Of a stretch of DNA of 64,000 bases, positions 1-13,200 are shown in pieces. Source of the stretch: Onthophagus taurus (lineage: Eukaryota; Arthropoda; Insecta; Coleoptera; Scarabaeidae); the NCBI RefSeq assembly GCF_036711975.1, contig NC_091973.1:5704001-5768000 (forward strand), given 5' to 3'. Below the pieces are notes generated by a model, which saw only the letters and a list, made by a program, of their open reading frames with translations, did no database searches and had not been told where the DNA came from. A program made the translations under genes and the position numbers. Each line of letters begins with the position of its first letter. Positions within the stretch are counted from its first letter, which is position 1.

Positions 1-889
1 TAACAGTTGGCCTTTTGTAACGCAATTATTCTTAGATATGTTACAGTCATTCAATCTATTGTTGAGCGGTATTCAGACTGCCACAATACGAACTTGTATT
101 CTTTGGTTTCCAGAGTTGGATTTAATAATAATTCAAGAGCACTTAATCAACGTACAAATCAAATAAAAAGTGAAACTAAAAACACGAAACTCATTATTTT
201 TCATTCACGTTACTTTAAGAGCGTTTATCGGATAGAAAATGTATAACGTCGAGGTTGTCGTGTGTCGAAACAGGTATTTTAAGGGCCGAGTACGTTCCTG
301 TACCGGTCGGCATGTCAAACACGGTCCACCACGAGGGGGTCGCATTGTATAACTTGGTAAAGTACATGCCCCCTGCTACGATCATAATATGCTTTAACCG
401 ACACCTAACTAGCGGCATTCCACAAAGGCACAAAATATTAGTACTCTTATACACCTGCTTTTTTGCCTTTAGACCGTTCCGACTTTCCACGATTTGATTT
501 ATGTCCACCACCTAGTGTTGACTTTACGACCTATTTATCTATGAATGGCCCCAAAAAACTTATATACCAAGACCTTTTAACATTTTAAAGGCCGTTATAC
601 AAACAACCACCATTTATATCTTGAGAAAATTTAAATTATTGTAAAGAATAGATTGTATAATATATATATGGTATTAATGATGTATGTAAATATTTTGTAT
701 GCTATGTATAGAAGTGATTGTTTCCTCCTCCCATACTTTCCTTATCAGTGCATGGATAAATTTTCTTAGGTGTTCATCATTTCCTTTCTTTCCCCTCAGC
801 GATTAAGTACAATACCTGCAGCGTTCAATACCTACTGTAGAGGATTGCCGCAATACACTTTTCTGGCAGAACGTACTTCACTGAGAAAA
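1..889. other. Leading stretch without a recognisable gene
   Basis: I find no gene here. Short overlapping frames exist on both strands around 215-511, but they match no family I know and show no splice context. The sequence from about 840 onward begins to resemble a hAT transposase (a TEKIIPDMYERV-like stretch around 880-925) and leads into the tandem array that follows. Confidence 0.4.
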
Positions 890-3800
890 TCATTCCAGAC
901 ATGTATGAGAGAGTGGTTAGCAAACTAAAGAGCAAGTTAGAAACGGCTGCAGAAACTAGGCATCATCAGAACTACAAAAAATAAATTTATCAAAAAATAC
1001 AGAACAATTTAGCTTTTTAGCCAGCTTATGAAAGTGGGAATATCGATACAGAAACTCATAAAGTATTTTGGGCATGTTTTGAAGAATCTACGACAAAGCA
1101 GAATTCTGAAGAGCAACCCCAAAATACCACTTCTGAAGAAATCGCTCACTACATCGCGTTAGAAAAGGCTGACAGAAGTATAAACCCATATTTCCATAAG
1201 AATTGATTCTCCATTTTAAGTAAGCTTGCTAAACGATACTTAATCACACCAGCAAGCTCTGTTTATTCACAAAGATTATTTTCTGAGGCAGGTTTGATTT
1301 ATCGTGATCCATAATCTGCCCCTTTTGGACATTAAATATTAATCAAAAAGCGTAACTAATTAACCTCAACATGGCATGACTGATTTTTGGCTGATTCTGA
1401 CTGATTTGTTAAAAGTTCTAAGTGTTTTGTTTTTTAAGAAAAATTAAAGTTTGATTATTTTTAAGTGTAAAGTTTTTTTTGTTCATTAAAAGTTTATTTT
1501 AGACAACTATTCGCCGAATGTCGAATAATACCCGTTATTAATCGGTATTCCATGAAGAACAAAAAAATGTCGAGTAATGCCGAACACCGAATAATAGCTA
1601 GTATTCGCGGCGTTTCTAGTTTGTATCCCTCTGCCATCCTTTTCAGGTATCTATATGCACCTCTTGGGTGCAAAATCCTCACCCATTTTTGCAATGAGGA
1701 ACTAAAGAGCGAGCTAGAATCTGCTGAAGATATACCACTTAAATTCCAAGGGTTAGAGTATGAAAATGCACTTTTCCTGGTTTAAATTTATTATTTTCCT
1801 CCAAAAATTATAGTTTCTATTTTGACATGATTCGCCTGAACTATGCAGGTATTATCAGAACTCCAAAAAAAATAAATTTATCAAAAAATACAGAACAGTT
1901 TAACTATAGAACTATGAAACTACTATTGCTTTAAACTTAAATACTCAATTTAGCTTTTTAGCCAGCTTATGAAAGTGGGAATACCGATACAGAAACTCAT
2001 AAACTATTTTGGGCATGTTTTGAAGAATCTACGACAGAGTAGAATTCTGAAGAGCAACCCCAAAATACCACTGCTGAAGAAATAGCTCACTAGATCGCGT
2101 TAGCAAAGGCTGACAGAAGTATAAACCCATATTTCCATAAGAATGGATTCTCCATTTTAAGTAAGCTTGCTAAACAATACTTAATCACACCAGTAAGCTC
2201 TGTTTATTCAGAAAGAATATTTTCTGAGGCCAGTTTGATTTATCGTGATCCACAATCTGCCCATTTTGGACATTAAATATTAATTAAAAAGCTTAACTAA
2301 TTAACTTCAACATGTCATAACTGATTTTTGGCTGATTCTGACTTATTAATACTAAGTGTTTTGTTTTTTAAGAAAAATTAAAGTTTGATTATTTTTAAGT
2401 ATATAGTTTTTTTTTGTTCATTAAAAGTTTACTTTAGACAACTATTCGTCGAATGTCGAATAATACCCGTTATTAATCGGTATTCCATGAAGAACAAAAA
2501 AATGTCGAGTAATGCCGAACACCGAATAATAGCTAGTATTCGCGGCGTTTCTAGTTTGTATCCCTCTGCCATCCTTTCCAGGTATCTATATGCACCTCTT
2601 GGGTGCAAAATCCTTTTCCATTTTTGCAATGAGGAACTAATGAACGAGTTAGAAACTGCTGAAGATATAGCACTTAAATTCCAAGGGTTAGAGTATGAAA
2701 ATGCACTTTTACTGGTTTAAATTTATTATTTTCTTCCAAAAATTATAGTTTCTATTTTGACATGATTCGCCTGAACTATGCAGGTATTATCAGAACACAA
2801 AAAAAAAAAATTTGTCAAAATATACGGAACAGTTTAACTATAGAACTATGAAACTACTCTTGCTTTAAACTAAATACTTACAATTTAGCTTTTTAGCCAG
2901 CTTATGAATTGTGAGAATATCAATACAGAAACTCATAAACTATTTTGGGTATGTTTTGAAGAATCTACGATAGATCAGAATTCTGAAGAGCAACCCCAAA
3001 ATGCCACTACTGAAGAAATCGCTCACTACATCGCGTTAGCAAAGGCTGACAGAAGTATAAACCCATATTCCCATAAGAATGGATTCTCCTTTTTAAGTAA
3101 GCTTGCTAAACAATACTTAATCACACCAGCAAGCTCTGTTTATTCAGAAAGACTGTTTTCTGAGGCAGGTTTGATTTATCGTGATTCATAATCTGCTCCC
3201 CTTGAACATTAAATATTAATTAAAAAGCCTAACTAATTAATTTCAACATGGCATGACTGATTTTTGGCTGATTCTGACTTATTAATACTAAGTGTTTTGT
3301 TTTTTAAGAAAAATTAAAATTTGATTATTTTTAAGTATATAGTTTTTTTTGTTCATTAAAAGTTTACTTTAGACAACTATTCGTCGAATGTCGAATAATA
3401 CCCGTTATTAATCGGTATTCCATGAAGAACAAAAAAATGTCGAGTAATGCCGAACACCGAATAATAGCTAGTATTCGCGGCGTTTCTAGTTTGTATCCCT
3501 CTGCCATCCTTTCCAGGTATCTATATGCACCTCTTGGGTGCAAAATCCTCTTCCATTTTTGCAATGAGGAACTAAAGAGCGAGCTAGAAACTGCTGAAGA
3601 TATAGTATTTAAATTCCAAGGGTTAGAGTATGAAAATGCACTTTTACTGGTTTAAATTTATTATTTTCTTCAAAAAATTATAGTTTCTATTTTGACATGA
3701 TTCGCCTGAACTATGCACGTATTATCAGAACTCCAAAAAAAATAAATTTATCAAAAAATACAGAACAGTTTAACTATAGAACTATGAAACTACTCTTGCT

Positions 3801-4440
3801 TTAAACAAAATACTTACAATTTAGCTTTTTAGCCAGCTTATGAAAGTGAGAATATCAATACAGAAACTCATAAACTATTTTGGGCATGTTTTGAAGAATC
3901 TACGACAGAGCAGAATTCTGAAGAGCAACCCCAAAATACCACTGCTGAAGAAATAGCTCACTAGATCGCGTTAGCAAAGGCTGACAGAAGTATAAACCCA
4001 TATCTCCATAAGAATGGATTCTCCATTTTAAGTAAGCTTGCTAAACGATACTTAATCACACCAGCAAGCTCTGTTTATTCACAACGATTATTTTCTGAGG
4101 CAAGTTTGATTTATCGTGATCCACAATCTGCCCCTTTTGGAAATTAAATATTAATTAAAAAGCCTAACTAATTAATTTCAACATCGCATGACTGATTTTT
4201 GGCTGATTCTGACTGATTAATACTAAGTGTTTTGTTTTTTAAGAAAAATTACAGTGATTATTTTTATGTGTATAGTTATTTTGTTCATTAAAAATTTATT
4301 TTAGACAACTATTCGCAGAATGTCGAATAATACCTGGTATTATTCGGTATTCCACGAATAACAAAAAAAATGACGAGTAATGCTGATTCGAAAATTGGAA
4401 GAGTAATCCTCTTCCATTTTTGCAATGAGTTCGTTTCCAT
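890..4440 (+). repeat. Tandem array of a ~935-base hAT-transposon-derived unit
   Basis: Four successive near-identical units are visible. The same start of a short frame recurs at 1,552, 2,487 and 3,422, exactly 935 bases apart, and in degenerate form at 4,354. Each unit joins a piece resembling the middle of a hAT transposase (ending KSELESAEDI-like) to the conserved hAT C-terminal dimerisation region (YLITPASSVYSERLFSEAG). The catalytic middle of the protein is missing. The copy at 2,904-3,191 keeps a 95-codon open frame, whereas the others carry stops, for example at about 1,204, 2,092 and 3,962. AT-rich motifs containing CGAATAAT lie at the unit junctions and look like element-end sequence. 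The array is a transposon relic amplified in tandem, not a working transposase gene. Confidence 0.8.
2904..3191 (+). pseudogene. hAT transposase C-terminal fragment (best-preserved array copy)
   Basis: This is a 95-codon open frame. Its end contains the hAT dimerisation motif LITPASSVYSERLFSEAGLI, which in intact hAT transposases precedes a conserved Leu-rich C-terminus. Here it stops shortly after the motif. No DDE catalytic residues or BED zinc finger are present, so it cannot be an active enzyme. Sister fragments in the neighbouring array units carry in-frame stops. Confidence 0.75.
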
Positions 4441-7400
4441 ATTTCCTTTTCTTGTTTCTGCCATTCTAATCACCTAACACCAGTATTTAGACTTCTGCAT
4501 GTTTTATTTAGTAATGTATTAGCAGTACTTAGTCCTCAATCTTCAGTATCTAGTCTTCTGAAAGCAGCAAATAATCTTTTTATATCTAAGTAGTCTACTA
4601 TGAGCAGAATTTCTTCTTCCATTAGCATTATTATAGCAACGGTCAACACGACTTGTGTTTTTAATTTTAATGTATTACAACACCTAAAAAAATAAAATAT
4701 TACATTATCGATTAGACCTTATAAACATTATTTACAATAAATATTACAATGAATATTATTACAGTTAGTTTATTGTTTTTAGCTGTACACATCAACGTAC
4801 ATAAATTACATCGCGTACATAGCTAATGAAAAAGAAAAACGTTAATGCGTGTTTGCGGTTAGGAATATTACTTTAAGGATAATAATATAAGCTGTTGCTC
4901 ATAGCTCGTATAGTTATTATGATTATACACATTATCGATGAACGTATATTCGAAATGTTGTTTTTCGTGGTAAATGTTTTATTTGTATTCTTTTACTTAA
5001 TAGAATCCTTAAGTCCTATAGCATCCTATAGGATTATATATATAAATATGTACATATTAAGACATTACGTTGAAATAAAATGATGATGATCAGAAAGTAG
5101 AGTGTCATATGGCAACAACACCAACAGATTGTGGTTTAAAAAAAAATGGCAACCGGTAAGCACCGAAATTAAATGTACCAAAAAGTGTGCGGATGGAATC
5201 AAAGATACATTAGCGGAGAAAATTATAGAGGAAATAGAAAATTTAGCTTGAAATGACACTTGAGGGCGTGTCGGAAACAATTACTGAGGCGTAATGATAC
5301 GTATTTAATCTTTTATTAAATGAGCCAACCGAGAAAGGGTCTTTTGAAAATTTTTCTACACGAATAGATGATCGTTAATACACGGTGAATGTAATAGTAT
5401 TTGGAATTATCATAAAATAACGATTTAGTACGGTCGTTTGTAAAATAATAGACGCAAGGTGAAGCCGAAAGACAATATAACTAGTATTTTCTTGTATTAA
5501 TCAAAAGAACCAACCGTCGCCATATTTCCATGTGAATTATATTTTCTTAATTACGGTGGCTCTTATTGTTTTAACATCCATTCATCACTTTTCTAGACAA
5601 CTCAATCTAACGAATATACTAAGGAGGGAAATAAATTTCACGCAACACAATACGAGAAAAGATTCGTTCAAATTTTATTTCCTATTGAGTAAATATGAAT
5701 ATAATAAAAAAATTGAAATTATTTTTGAAATGATTGTTATTATTTTTCTAATAAATCGAATACATGGGATGCCCAGAGTAAGTACCAAACGATGTAAATA
5801 CGATAATTACTGGTTACGGTAGAAAACGCACACGTCGGTGAAATGTTAAATGATAGGATCTAGCATATTGTGGTTTTGATTTAAAAATCATTGTTCGCCG
5901 GACCGAAACAGTGTCTTATAAGGAAGAAATTCTTATTTTAACACCTCTACAATATCGCCTCGAGCAGAAAACGGCTGATGATTATCTCTAATGAAACCCA
6001 GAAATAAAGTTTTTCTCAATTATTTTAACCACTCACTATTTTCCTTCGCAACCATTTTAACCATTTTTTTCTTTAATTATGTTTGTAGGAGAATTAACAG
6101 TTTGAAATTTGTTTTAAAAAATAGAAAATAGCCCGGCAGATGATCAAAAGTATTTATCTAACAAAAAAAGGGACTCGAAACCTGTGATTTTCTAAACATA
6201 ATAAGCTGAAAAGGTGTCCAGAATAACAGGGTTAACTACCCTTAAAGCTGTTATTTGAGCACCCCGTGGTCCGACGAAGATCGGGCAGGTGCCAAATGTT
6301 GCATTAGGACCGCTAAACGACTTTTTTCTCTCGAAATATTTAAATTTTAAACTCGCCCGGTTGTGGAAAAGATCCTATCGTGTGGGGAAATAACATCCCT
6401 TGGAAATTCATGGCCGGTTTGATTTATGCACGCGCTCATTGTATTACAATTTGCTAAACAATGTGGAAGATTCAGAGATTATAGGCATATATAACTGTTT
6501 CACATTTCCGAGTTATGTCTTACATGACAACCGGCATTTCTCACTCGCTTTTGTTTTCGTTGGATTTTTCCTGGAACGGTGGAAATAAATAACAAAACGC
6601 CCACGTTTGGAAACGATTTTATGCCAACTTGATGTATAATACGAATACTACAGACATTTTAACCTCTACATCAGCTTTTACAAAATAATATATTGATATA
6701 TAACTTCTAAACGTAACATTACCTAGATTACGATACAATGAAACCACGCTACAAGAAATCAGTTAACATCGCCCACCATCTATTTTTTATATAAACACCT
6801 TACACACCTACATTATCTCTAGTGTTAGTTTGCTTTCCTTTCTTACGATTAATCACATATTTAGATATCCCGGACGGTTCGTTTCCTTTTCAAAGGGGAA
6901 GCATGCGCAAAAATTATGATGGTTTGTCATGCAAAATAATAAATCTTAGCCTTTCCGGTGGTCTCAACTCAAAAGCCTATTGTTGTATTACACAATAAAA
7001 GGGGGAAAGAAAACTTTATTTACTGTTTAGGAAATTTATTTTAAACTACATATTTATCAACAAAGCAGTTGATAAAATTGTTTTTGTGAAAATGTGAAAC
7101 GTGTATTTCCCTAGCGTTGCTTCGTACGAGTTGCACAAATCGATAAGATTCGCGTGCAAATAAATAAACAACGCTTGTAATTACTTAATACCACGATTCA
7201 TATCGCGCGCGATTGATCTAGAATAGTATGTGCTTGTTATACATAATCCTAGATAAGTTTGTTGAACGGCCGCGTGCAATCATAATAAATTTCGTGATTC
7301 ATTTTTTTTATTTCTTCTTTTCATATTTTATGGAATCATTAAAATATAGCTTATTAATAAACATGAAAATTTTTTATCTTCACATATAAATTTATAATTT

Positions 7401-7954
7401 CTTCAGAATCTAAAAAGGAAATCGAGTTTGCATTAGAAAAACATTTTGATACATTCGATAAGTTCTAGGAATCAAACAAAATTTTATCTCAATAACTAAA
7501 TAGTATTAAAAAAAAAATAGAAATATCATACGTTTCTTGGTAAATTCGATAACCCAGAACGATTTTCTAAGAAATAGATTAAATACAAAATTTTAAACAC
7601 GAAATAGAAAATTTTGAAAATAACTTTGACGTCTTTTGATTAAGCCCCTTAATATTGTAACAACTCAAAACAAAGTAATTTATGGCAGTGATCTCCGCTA
7701 ACTTAGAATACACAATCTATATCTTTCACAACCTCAGCTATACTTAGATAGAGAATCTATAACTTCATGTGATTAAGCTAGTGCACGACGTGTTGTAGCT
7801 AATACCACATTCCTACAAAATTGATTAACATATATTGCAAGAATTTTGCCATAATTGATTAATATATATTCTCGGAGTCGAATAAAACTGCGATTAAGCA
7901 AAATTCTCAAGTGCCCAGATTACGAATATATTCATAAAAGTACTGTATGTGCAC
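4441..7954. other. AT-rich intergenic stretch
   Basis: No gene is recognised. The short open frames (for example 5,532-5,822) are AT-rich, lack splice context and match no family I know. A segment near 7,780-7,830 resembles the sequence flanking the Harbinger element at 9,209-9,232 and 10,196-10,230, which shows that this flank is itself a dispersed repeat. Confidence 0.35.
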
Positions 7955-9200
7955 TTGATTTTTATAATTTTTACATATCTTATATTTTAAAAAAATATTA
8001 AATTTATTTTCCCAGTCATGATTAAACTTCTGCGCAACTTTTTCACGCATACAAACATCACGTGATCCCTACTCTCAGATGCAGAATGCCGCAGAACAGC
8101 TGAGATCTCAGTTACGTATTTGACAATATTGTTGTCATGTGTTAATATTTTGTTTCAATTGCAAAATGTCCATTCTAATATATTTGTCTTGTTTTTTAAA
8201 ACATGAGTTCGTCACGAAGAAAGTGTAAATATAGTAGTGATTTATTTTGTTATATTTGCGGTGTTTTTTTACTTTTGTATATAATATATATATATATTGT
8301 AGTTACTTTTGCGTAGTAGATGCTGAAGGTTTTAACCGAAATCAAACGTGGAGATATCCAGACTTACAGTCTACAAAATGTCCTGAACGTGAGAAAGACT
8401 GGTGTACTGTAATAATATCGCGAAGCTGCTTCTAGACATGGGTTTACAAGAATACAAACCTACTGGGTGGCGCCTTTTTATTGACAGTTGTAAAAGATGT
8501 TTAAAATGCGTCTTACTGTTCAATGGAAATAAATTTGCATCAACTCCAATTGCCCATTCAACAAAACTCAAAGAAGAATATGAAAATGTAAAATTAATTA
8601 AAAAATTAATTACTCGGAACATCAATGGCCGATTTGAAAATGGTTAATTTTTTACTTGGTCAACAAAGTGGATACACGAAATACCCTTGCTTCATTTCTA
8701 TGTGGCACAGTAGAGCAAAGCAACTTCATTGGGAACAAGATGTTTGGCCTGTAAGAAATTCTTTAACTGTCGGTAAAGCCAATGTAATAAGCGGAAGTAT
8801 AAAATCATACTTCCACCATTACATATTAAGTTAGGAATGATAAAGCAATTTGTAAATGGACAAGGAAGGAGATTGTTTTAATTACATTTGTAGAAAATTT
8901 CCGATGCTCAGTATGGAAAAGTTGAAAGGTGGAATATTTGATGGTCCTCAAATACGGCAATTAATAAAACACACAGATTTTATTAAAGTTATGACTGTTC
9001 TGGAAACTAAAGCTTGGAAAAGTTTTGTGTTGGTAGTCGAAAATTTCATAAAGCACCAAATTATGAAGAAATTGTACAAAATATGCTGACAAACTTTCAG
9101 ACTCTAGGAGCAAATATGAGTATGAAGTTACACTATCTCCGCAATCATCTGGATAATCTGGGGCAACAAAACCACTGTAGACAGTGTAACCTATGATGTC
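7955..9200 (+). pseudogene. Copy 1 of a defective multicopy ORF family
   Basis: Broken frames at 8,402-8,647, 8,625-8,834, 8,856-9,089 and 9,014-9,196 together read as consecutive pieces of one protein. They include YKPTGWRLFIDSCK, LLGQQSGYTKYPCF and FDGPQIRQLIKHTDF. I recognise these stretches as typical of a protein found in many copies in arthropod and other invertebrate genomes, probably transposon-encoded, but I cannot name its superfamily. The frame is broken several times. A second copy lies inverted at about 16,255-17,400. This copy lacks the N-terminal segment that copy 2 retains, but keeps more of the C-terminal part. Confidence 0.7.
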
Positions 9201-9226
9201 TCCAAATAGTGCACGAGGTGTTGCAG

Positions 9227-9820
9227 TTAATAGGTTTGTTCGAGCAGAGAATTAGTTATTAGTTTGTGACAAATTAGTGCATTCATGAATGCGCATGCGC
9301 ATGCGCACGTAACGATTAATTGCGAACTAGTACGATATTTGTCACAGCTCGAACAGTAAAAATATGAAAACATTGTATTAAACATTGTATATGGCCATTG
9401 TATTACTTCGTCTGATAGGTTGCTTATAAAATACACTGTTCGCTGGATTACAGTTTGTATGGAACTTATACTAATATTAAATCTATCAGCTACATCCCGG
9501 AAAGAAGCCGTCTGATAACCAGCAAACCACAGAAATATTAATATATGTTGTTTTTCTGTTAATTTTCCATTTCCTCCGGCTTGATAATTATAATACTGGC
9601 TGGCTTTAAATCGATTTGCTAGATCTTCAGCAACTACTCTACTCAAACGAAAATGTTCCATAAATTCTGAGTCGCTATACTGTTGTACTGTTTCGAAGTA
9701 CTCTTCATTTTTTGGCCTTATTCGCACTGGTGTATCAAGTAATTCACCTTCTAGGTCATCATCACTTGACTCAAAATTTACTAAAGGCACATCTTCACTT
9801 GACGACGAAATATCGGACAT
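9227..9820 (-). pseudogene. Truncated HARBI1-like (Harbinger) transposase
   Basis: The 197-codon frame starts at 9,820 with an acidic, serine-rich leader. It continues with the family's helical N-terminal region: EHFRLSRVVAEDLANRF, then LTEKQHILIFLWFAGYQ and RDVADRFNISISSIQTVI. These correspond to the segment that precedes the DDE domain in HARBI1 and Harbinger transposases. Just after the EVIQWP stretch the sequence jumps into the terminal region of the element, so all three acidic catalytic residues are missing. The last roughly 50 codons read through subterminal repeat DNA and beyond the terminal repeat. Confidence 0.8.
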
Positions 9821-10195
9821 GATTATTTATACTCTGATTTATACTAGGTACTTAAGAACGTGTTAACAACAATTACAGATTAATAAAGCGGATATTGTGT
9901 TTACAAATATAAATCGATTGTGTCGCCCTCTGGACGTGCTACGTTTATTACCAACAAACTCGCAAAGTATCCACTGCGTATGACAGTACACAATCCGTCA
10001 ACAATTTTTCGAAAGTCAGCAAATTGTAAAAACTATACCCAACCAGTTCCCAACTAATCCTAAATTCTGATCGAACACACGACTGGTAGTCGAAAAAGTC
10101 AGAATTCGGGATTTATTTACTGCTCGAACACCGTTACCATACTGCGCATGCGTCTCCCAATTTGCAGATTGGTTTTGCCGCTGCTCGAACAAACC
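9233..10195 (-). mobile_element. PIF/Harbinger element, internally deleted
   Basis: The ends form an inverted repeat: GGTTTGTTCGAGCAG at 9,233-9,247 and its complement CTGCTCGAACAAACC at 10,181-10,195. TAATA flanks both sides (9,228-9,232 and 10,196-10,200), fitting the short A/T target duplication of the superfamily. Subterminal GCGCATGCGC-type repeats lie inside both ends (about 9,291-9,309 and 10,142-10,152). The interior holds the start of a HARBI1-like transposase on the minus strand and no catalytic part, so the copy is non-autonomous. Confidence 0.85.
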
Positions 10196-10200
10196 TAATA

Positions 10201-13200
10201 TCACATCCCCCAAAATGCATTATCATATGCTGCAAAAATTAAGACACACAGTCTATAATGTCTCCCGCTTAAAGAACAGGTCGCTTGCGGTCTAGGCGCT
10301 GCAGTATGTTAATGAATCATCTGTAAACTTGTAGAAGATGATGAAAATAAGAAACTATGATGATTGAGTTGTTTCAGTTATATAATATATGATGTATTTG
10401 TTGTGAGAGAGTTTATACAATATGTGTAATGTGCAAATATAGAAATGTCTACAATGTTTGGTTGGGCGAAAAAGAAAATGGAAAGAAAAAAAAGTCGAAA
10501 CGAATCGTTTGGAATGACGTTGTTTATGAAAAGCCGATGACAAGGAGGTTTTGGCTGAAGGAGTGTCGTCGACTTTGGATTGTCGGTTCTTTGGTGAACC
10601 GACGAAGCACAATGTAAAGCGACCGGATAATACTATTTTGACTTAATACCGCATGAAATTTGAAGAGGCAACGTCTACGCCGGCACAACAATGCGAGCGG
10701 TCGATCGTATCGGTCGGTGATTGAGCATGAAAACATCCAGTTTATCTATTAACTAGTCAACGAACGCCGATAATATCCCCATTGTCTATCGAGACAACTC
10801 CGACACACTCTTCTCTTACCTTCTCCATCACCATTGACCGCTCCTCGCTCGGGACATAATTAATTGATTTATACGCAAGTCCGTATCGGATAAAAAAATT
10901 TACCACCTTCGATGAAATCACCTATTCTTTTCTAAAACAATTTAATAATTCAATTTTTACATGAAATTATAACATTGTATTAAAAAAAACTTGGTCAGTA
11001 TTAATTTAAATAATAAATTATTTAAACTGGTAATTTAACTGTTAGATTAAAACCGGTCATTATTAACAACTCAGTGAGTTCAAATAAACTAATTAAAATA
11101 GTATAATTTAGTTCACCTACATGCTAATTGATCCGGAAATATATTTCAATGATCATACACATTACACACGTGAAACGAATTAATCCCATAAATAAACGTT
11201 TCAAACCACAAACTATAATTTTATAGAAAAAAATAATAAAAATATTAATAATCTTAATAGAAAAGTGATGGTAAACGCTTTGGGTTATAATGCGTCATTT
11301 AAAGTCACGCGTTTGTGAAAATTAACTCATATAAATCATATATTATAACTATTATAAGCAGTAAGAGATCCATATCTAATTGTATTTCATTTCTCGTAAT
11401 GGGGAAGGAAAAAAATTTTTTCTCTCCCAACGCTTTCCGACGGAGAAATATAATTTATTTACAACGTCCAAAAATCGCTTTTAATTAACAACTTTAATTA
11501 TTTGCATCATTCAATGTATTTATTTTAAATTCAACACTCGTAAAATATACAAGTAGATGTACTATCGCAATTTGATTTTCCGCGATAAATATAGAAAGAG
11601 ATTCAATAAGTTAAATCTGCCATAAAGCCACGAGATAATTTGAAGATAAAGCAATGCAAATTACGTGGGAACGATTAAAGCGGGTTTAATAATAATGTGA
11701 AGATGTGGTGATGAGTTTATACCCAAACATCCTTTTTATATGCTCGCAGTAATTCTTTCTGTCATTATGACTGTAGGAATGCAGGAATTTTTCTTTTCCT
11801 GCTATTATTCATGCCTATTAATTTCAATTGGTCGTTAATAAAAACGATCTTTAATTTCTTTAAAAACGACTTTATGTGAAAAGAAATTAATTATATAAAT
11901 TATTCATATAAAAATTAATATAAGTATAGAAAAGAAAAAAGTTTCAAGAAATCTTAATAATATTTTCTGGAACTAAATGTAGACGAGTAACATTCCGAAA
12001 TTATTAGATTTCACATGCTCAGTTTTATACATTATCTGAATTCGAAGACATGTTGCTATGGTGATCTTGCATGAACAAACAGTGCTAAAGTATAACTATC
12101 ATAGAAATGGAGAAATGGCAGATGACTAAGCAAGAAAGCATGCTGGAGAGCTATGGTGAAAACTTTGAAATCTCTGAATATTTTTGTAGGGTTAATATAT
12201 ATAAATAATACTGCAAAAGTCGTAACACAAAGTGACAATGTAGGCATGCAAGTGTGGTGACTTTATGGTTGTCACAAAATCTTTCCCAAATATCATGAAC
12301 ATTAGAACTCCGAGATTTTCTTCCACGCACCTTAGATATTTACATTGTTATGTCACGAATACAAATATTGAATTGAATTTTTGGTCAATAAAAGTTTACA
12401 TTACTAACTTGATTATAAGGTGTGTAGATATTTGTGAATTGAATGAATAATCTGAAATAAATTATTTTTTATGATTAATTATTTAATTTAAGATTTTGTG
12501 TGAGAAAAATAATTAGAAGATCTGAGACGTCAACACAAATAATTTGGCGAATATTTTGATATTCGTCGAGTGAAATTAATAAATTTGTTATGGTTAGGGT
12601 TGCATCCCCGTTGTAGGTCTCGAAGGTGTCGGCTTTGCGGTCTCTTTGGGGCCCACCTGGCCGCCCTTTATAAATGACTCGATGGGTACATTTACCTGCG
12701 TCCCGCTGGGCTGACCAATAGAAGAACTTGTAATAAATCACCCGGGCCGGAGAAGGAATTTGTAAAACACGGGTCAAGGTGTTGATTAAAGGTGCGGCAA
12801 GCACCAACAGAAGATATCGTGGACGACAGAAGTCTTAACCGCTCCGGGCCGAGGGTTAAAAAGCCAATTTAGAACCTCCAGAGACGGCTTTTGCACGTCA
12901 TTACTATAACTACGTCCAAAAGAGCCGCCATTTTATATCCCTGCTTGGTTGCCTTAATTTTTCTTTCCAGATTTCTTTTCTTAAATTAATTCTTAAAAAT
13001 AAAAATCTCATCAACAACCAAGATGTCCTGTTTTGTGTTATTTTTTTTGTTTCATCATTTTCTTCTTTTATATCATTATTTCAACAACTTGTTGATATAA
13101 ATAATTTGTGTACAAATATTGTAAATTCGGTCTCGATTCGTTAAAATTACGTAGCGTAACACCCCAATGTATTTGCGTCAATATGCTTTGAAGAAATCTA

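Noticed and set aside
215-511. Overlapping frames of 98 and 80 codons on opposite strands
   Set aside because: Neither shows recognisable domains, and open frames on both strands of the same GC-richer stretch are a common chance outcome.
12475-12807. 110-codon minus-strand frame as a gene
   Set aside because: It matches no family I know, has no flanking splice or promoter signals, and lies in a GC-richer island where long chance frames are expected.
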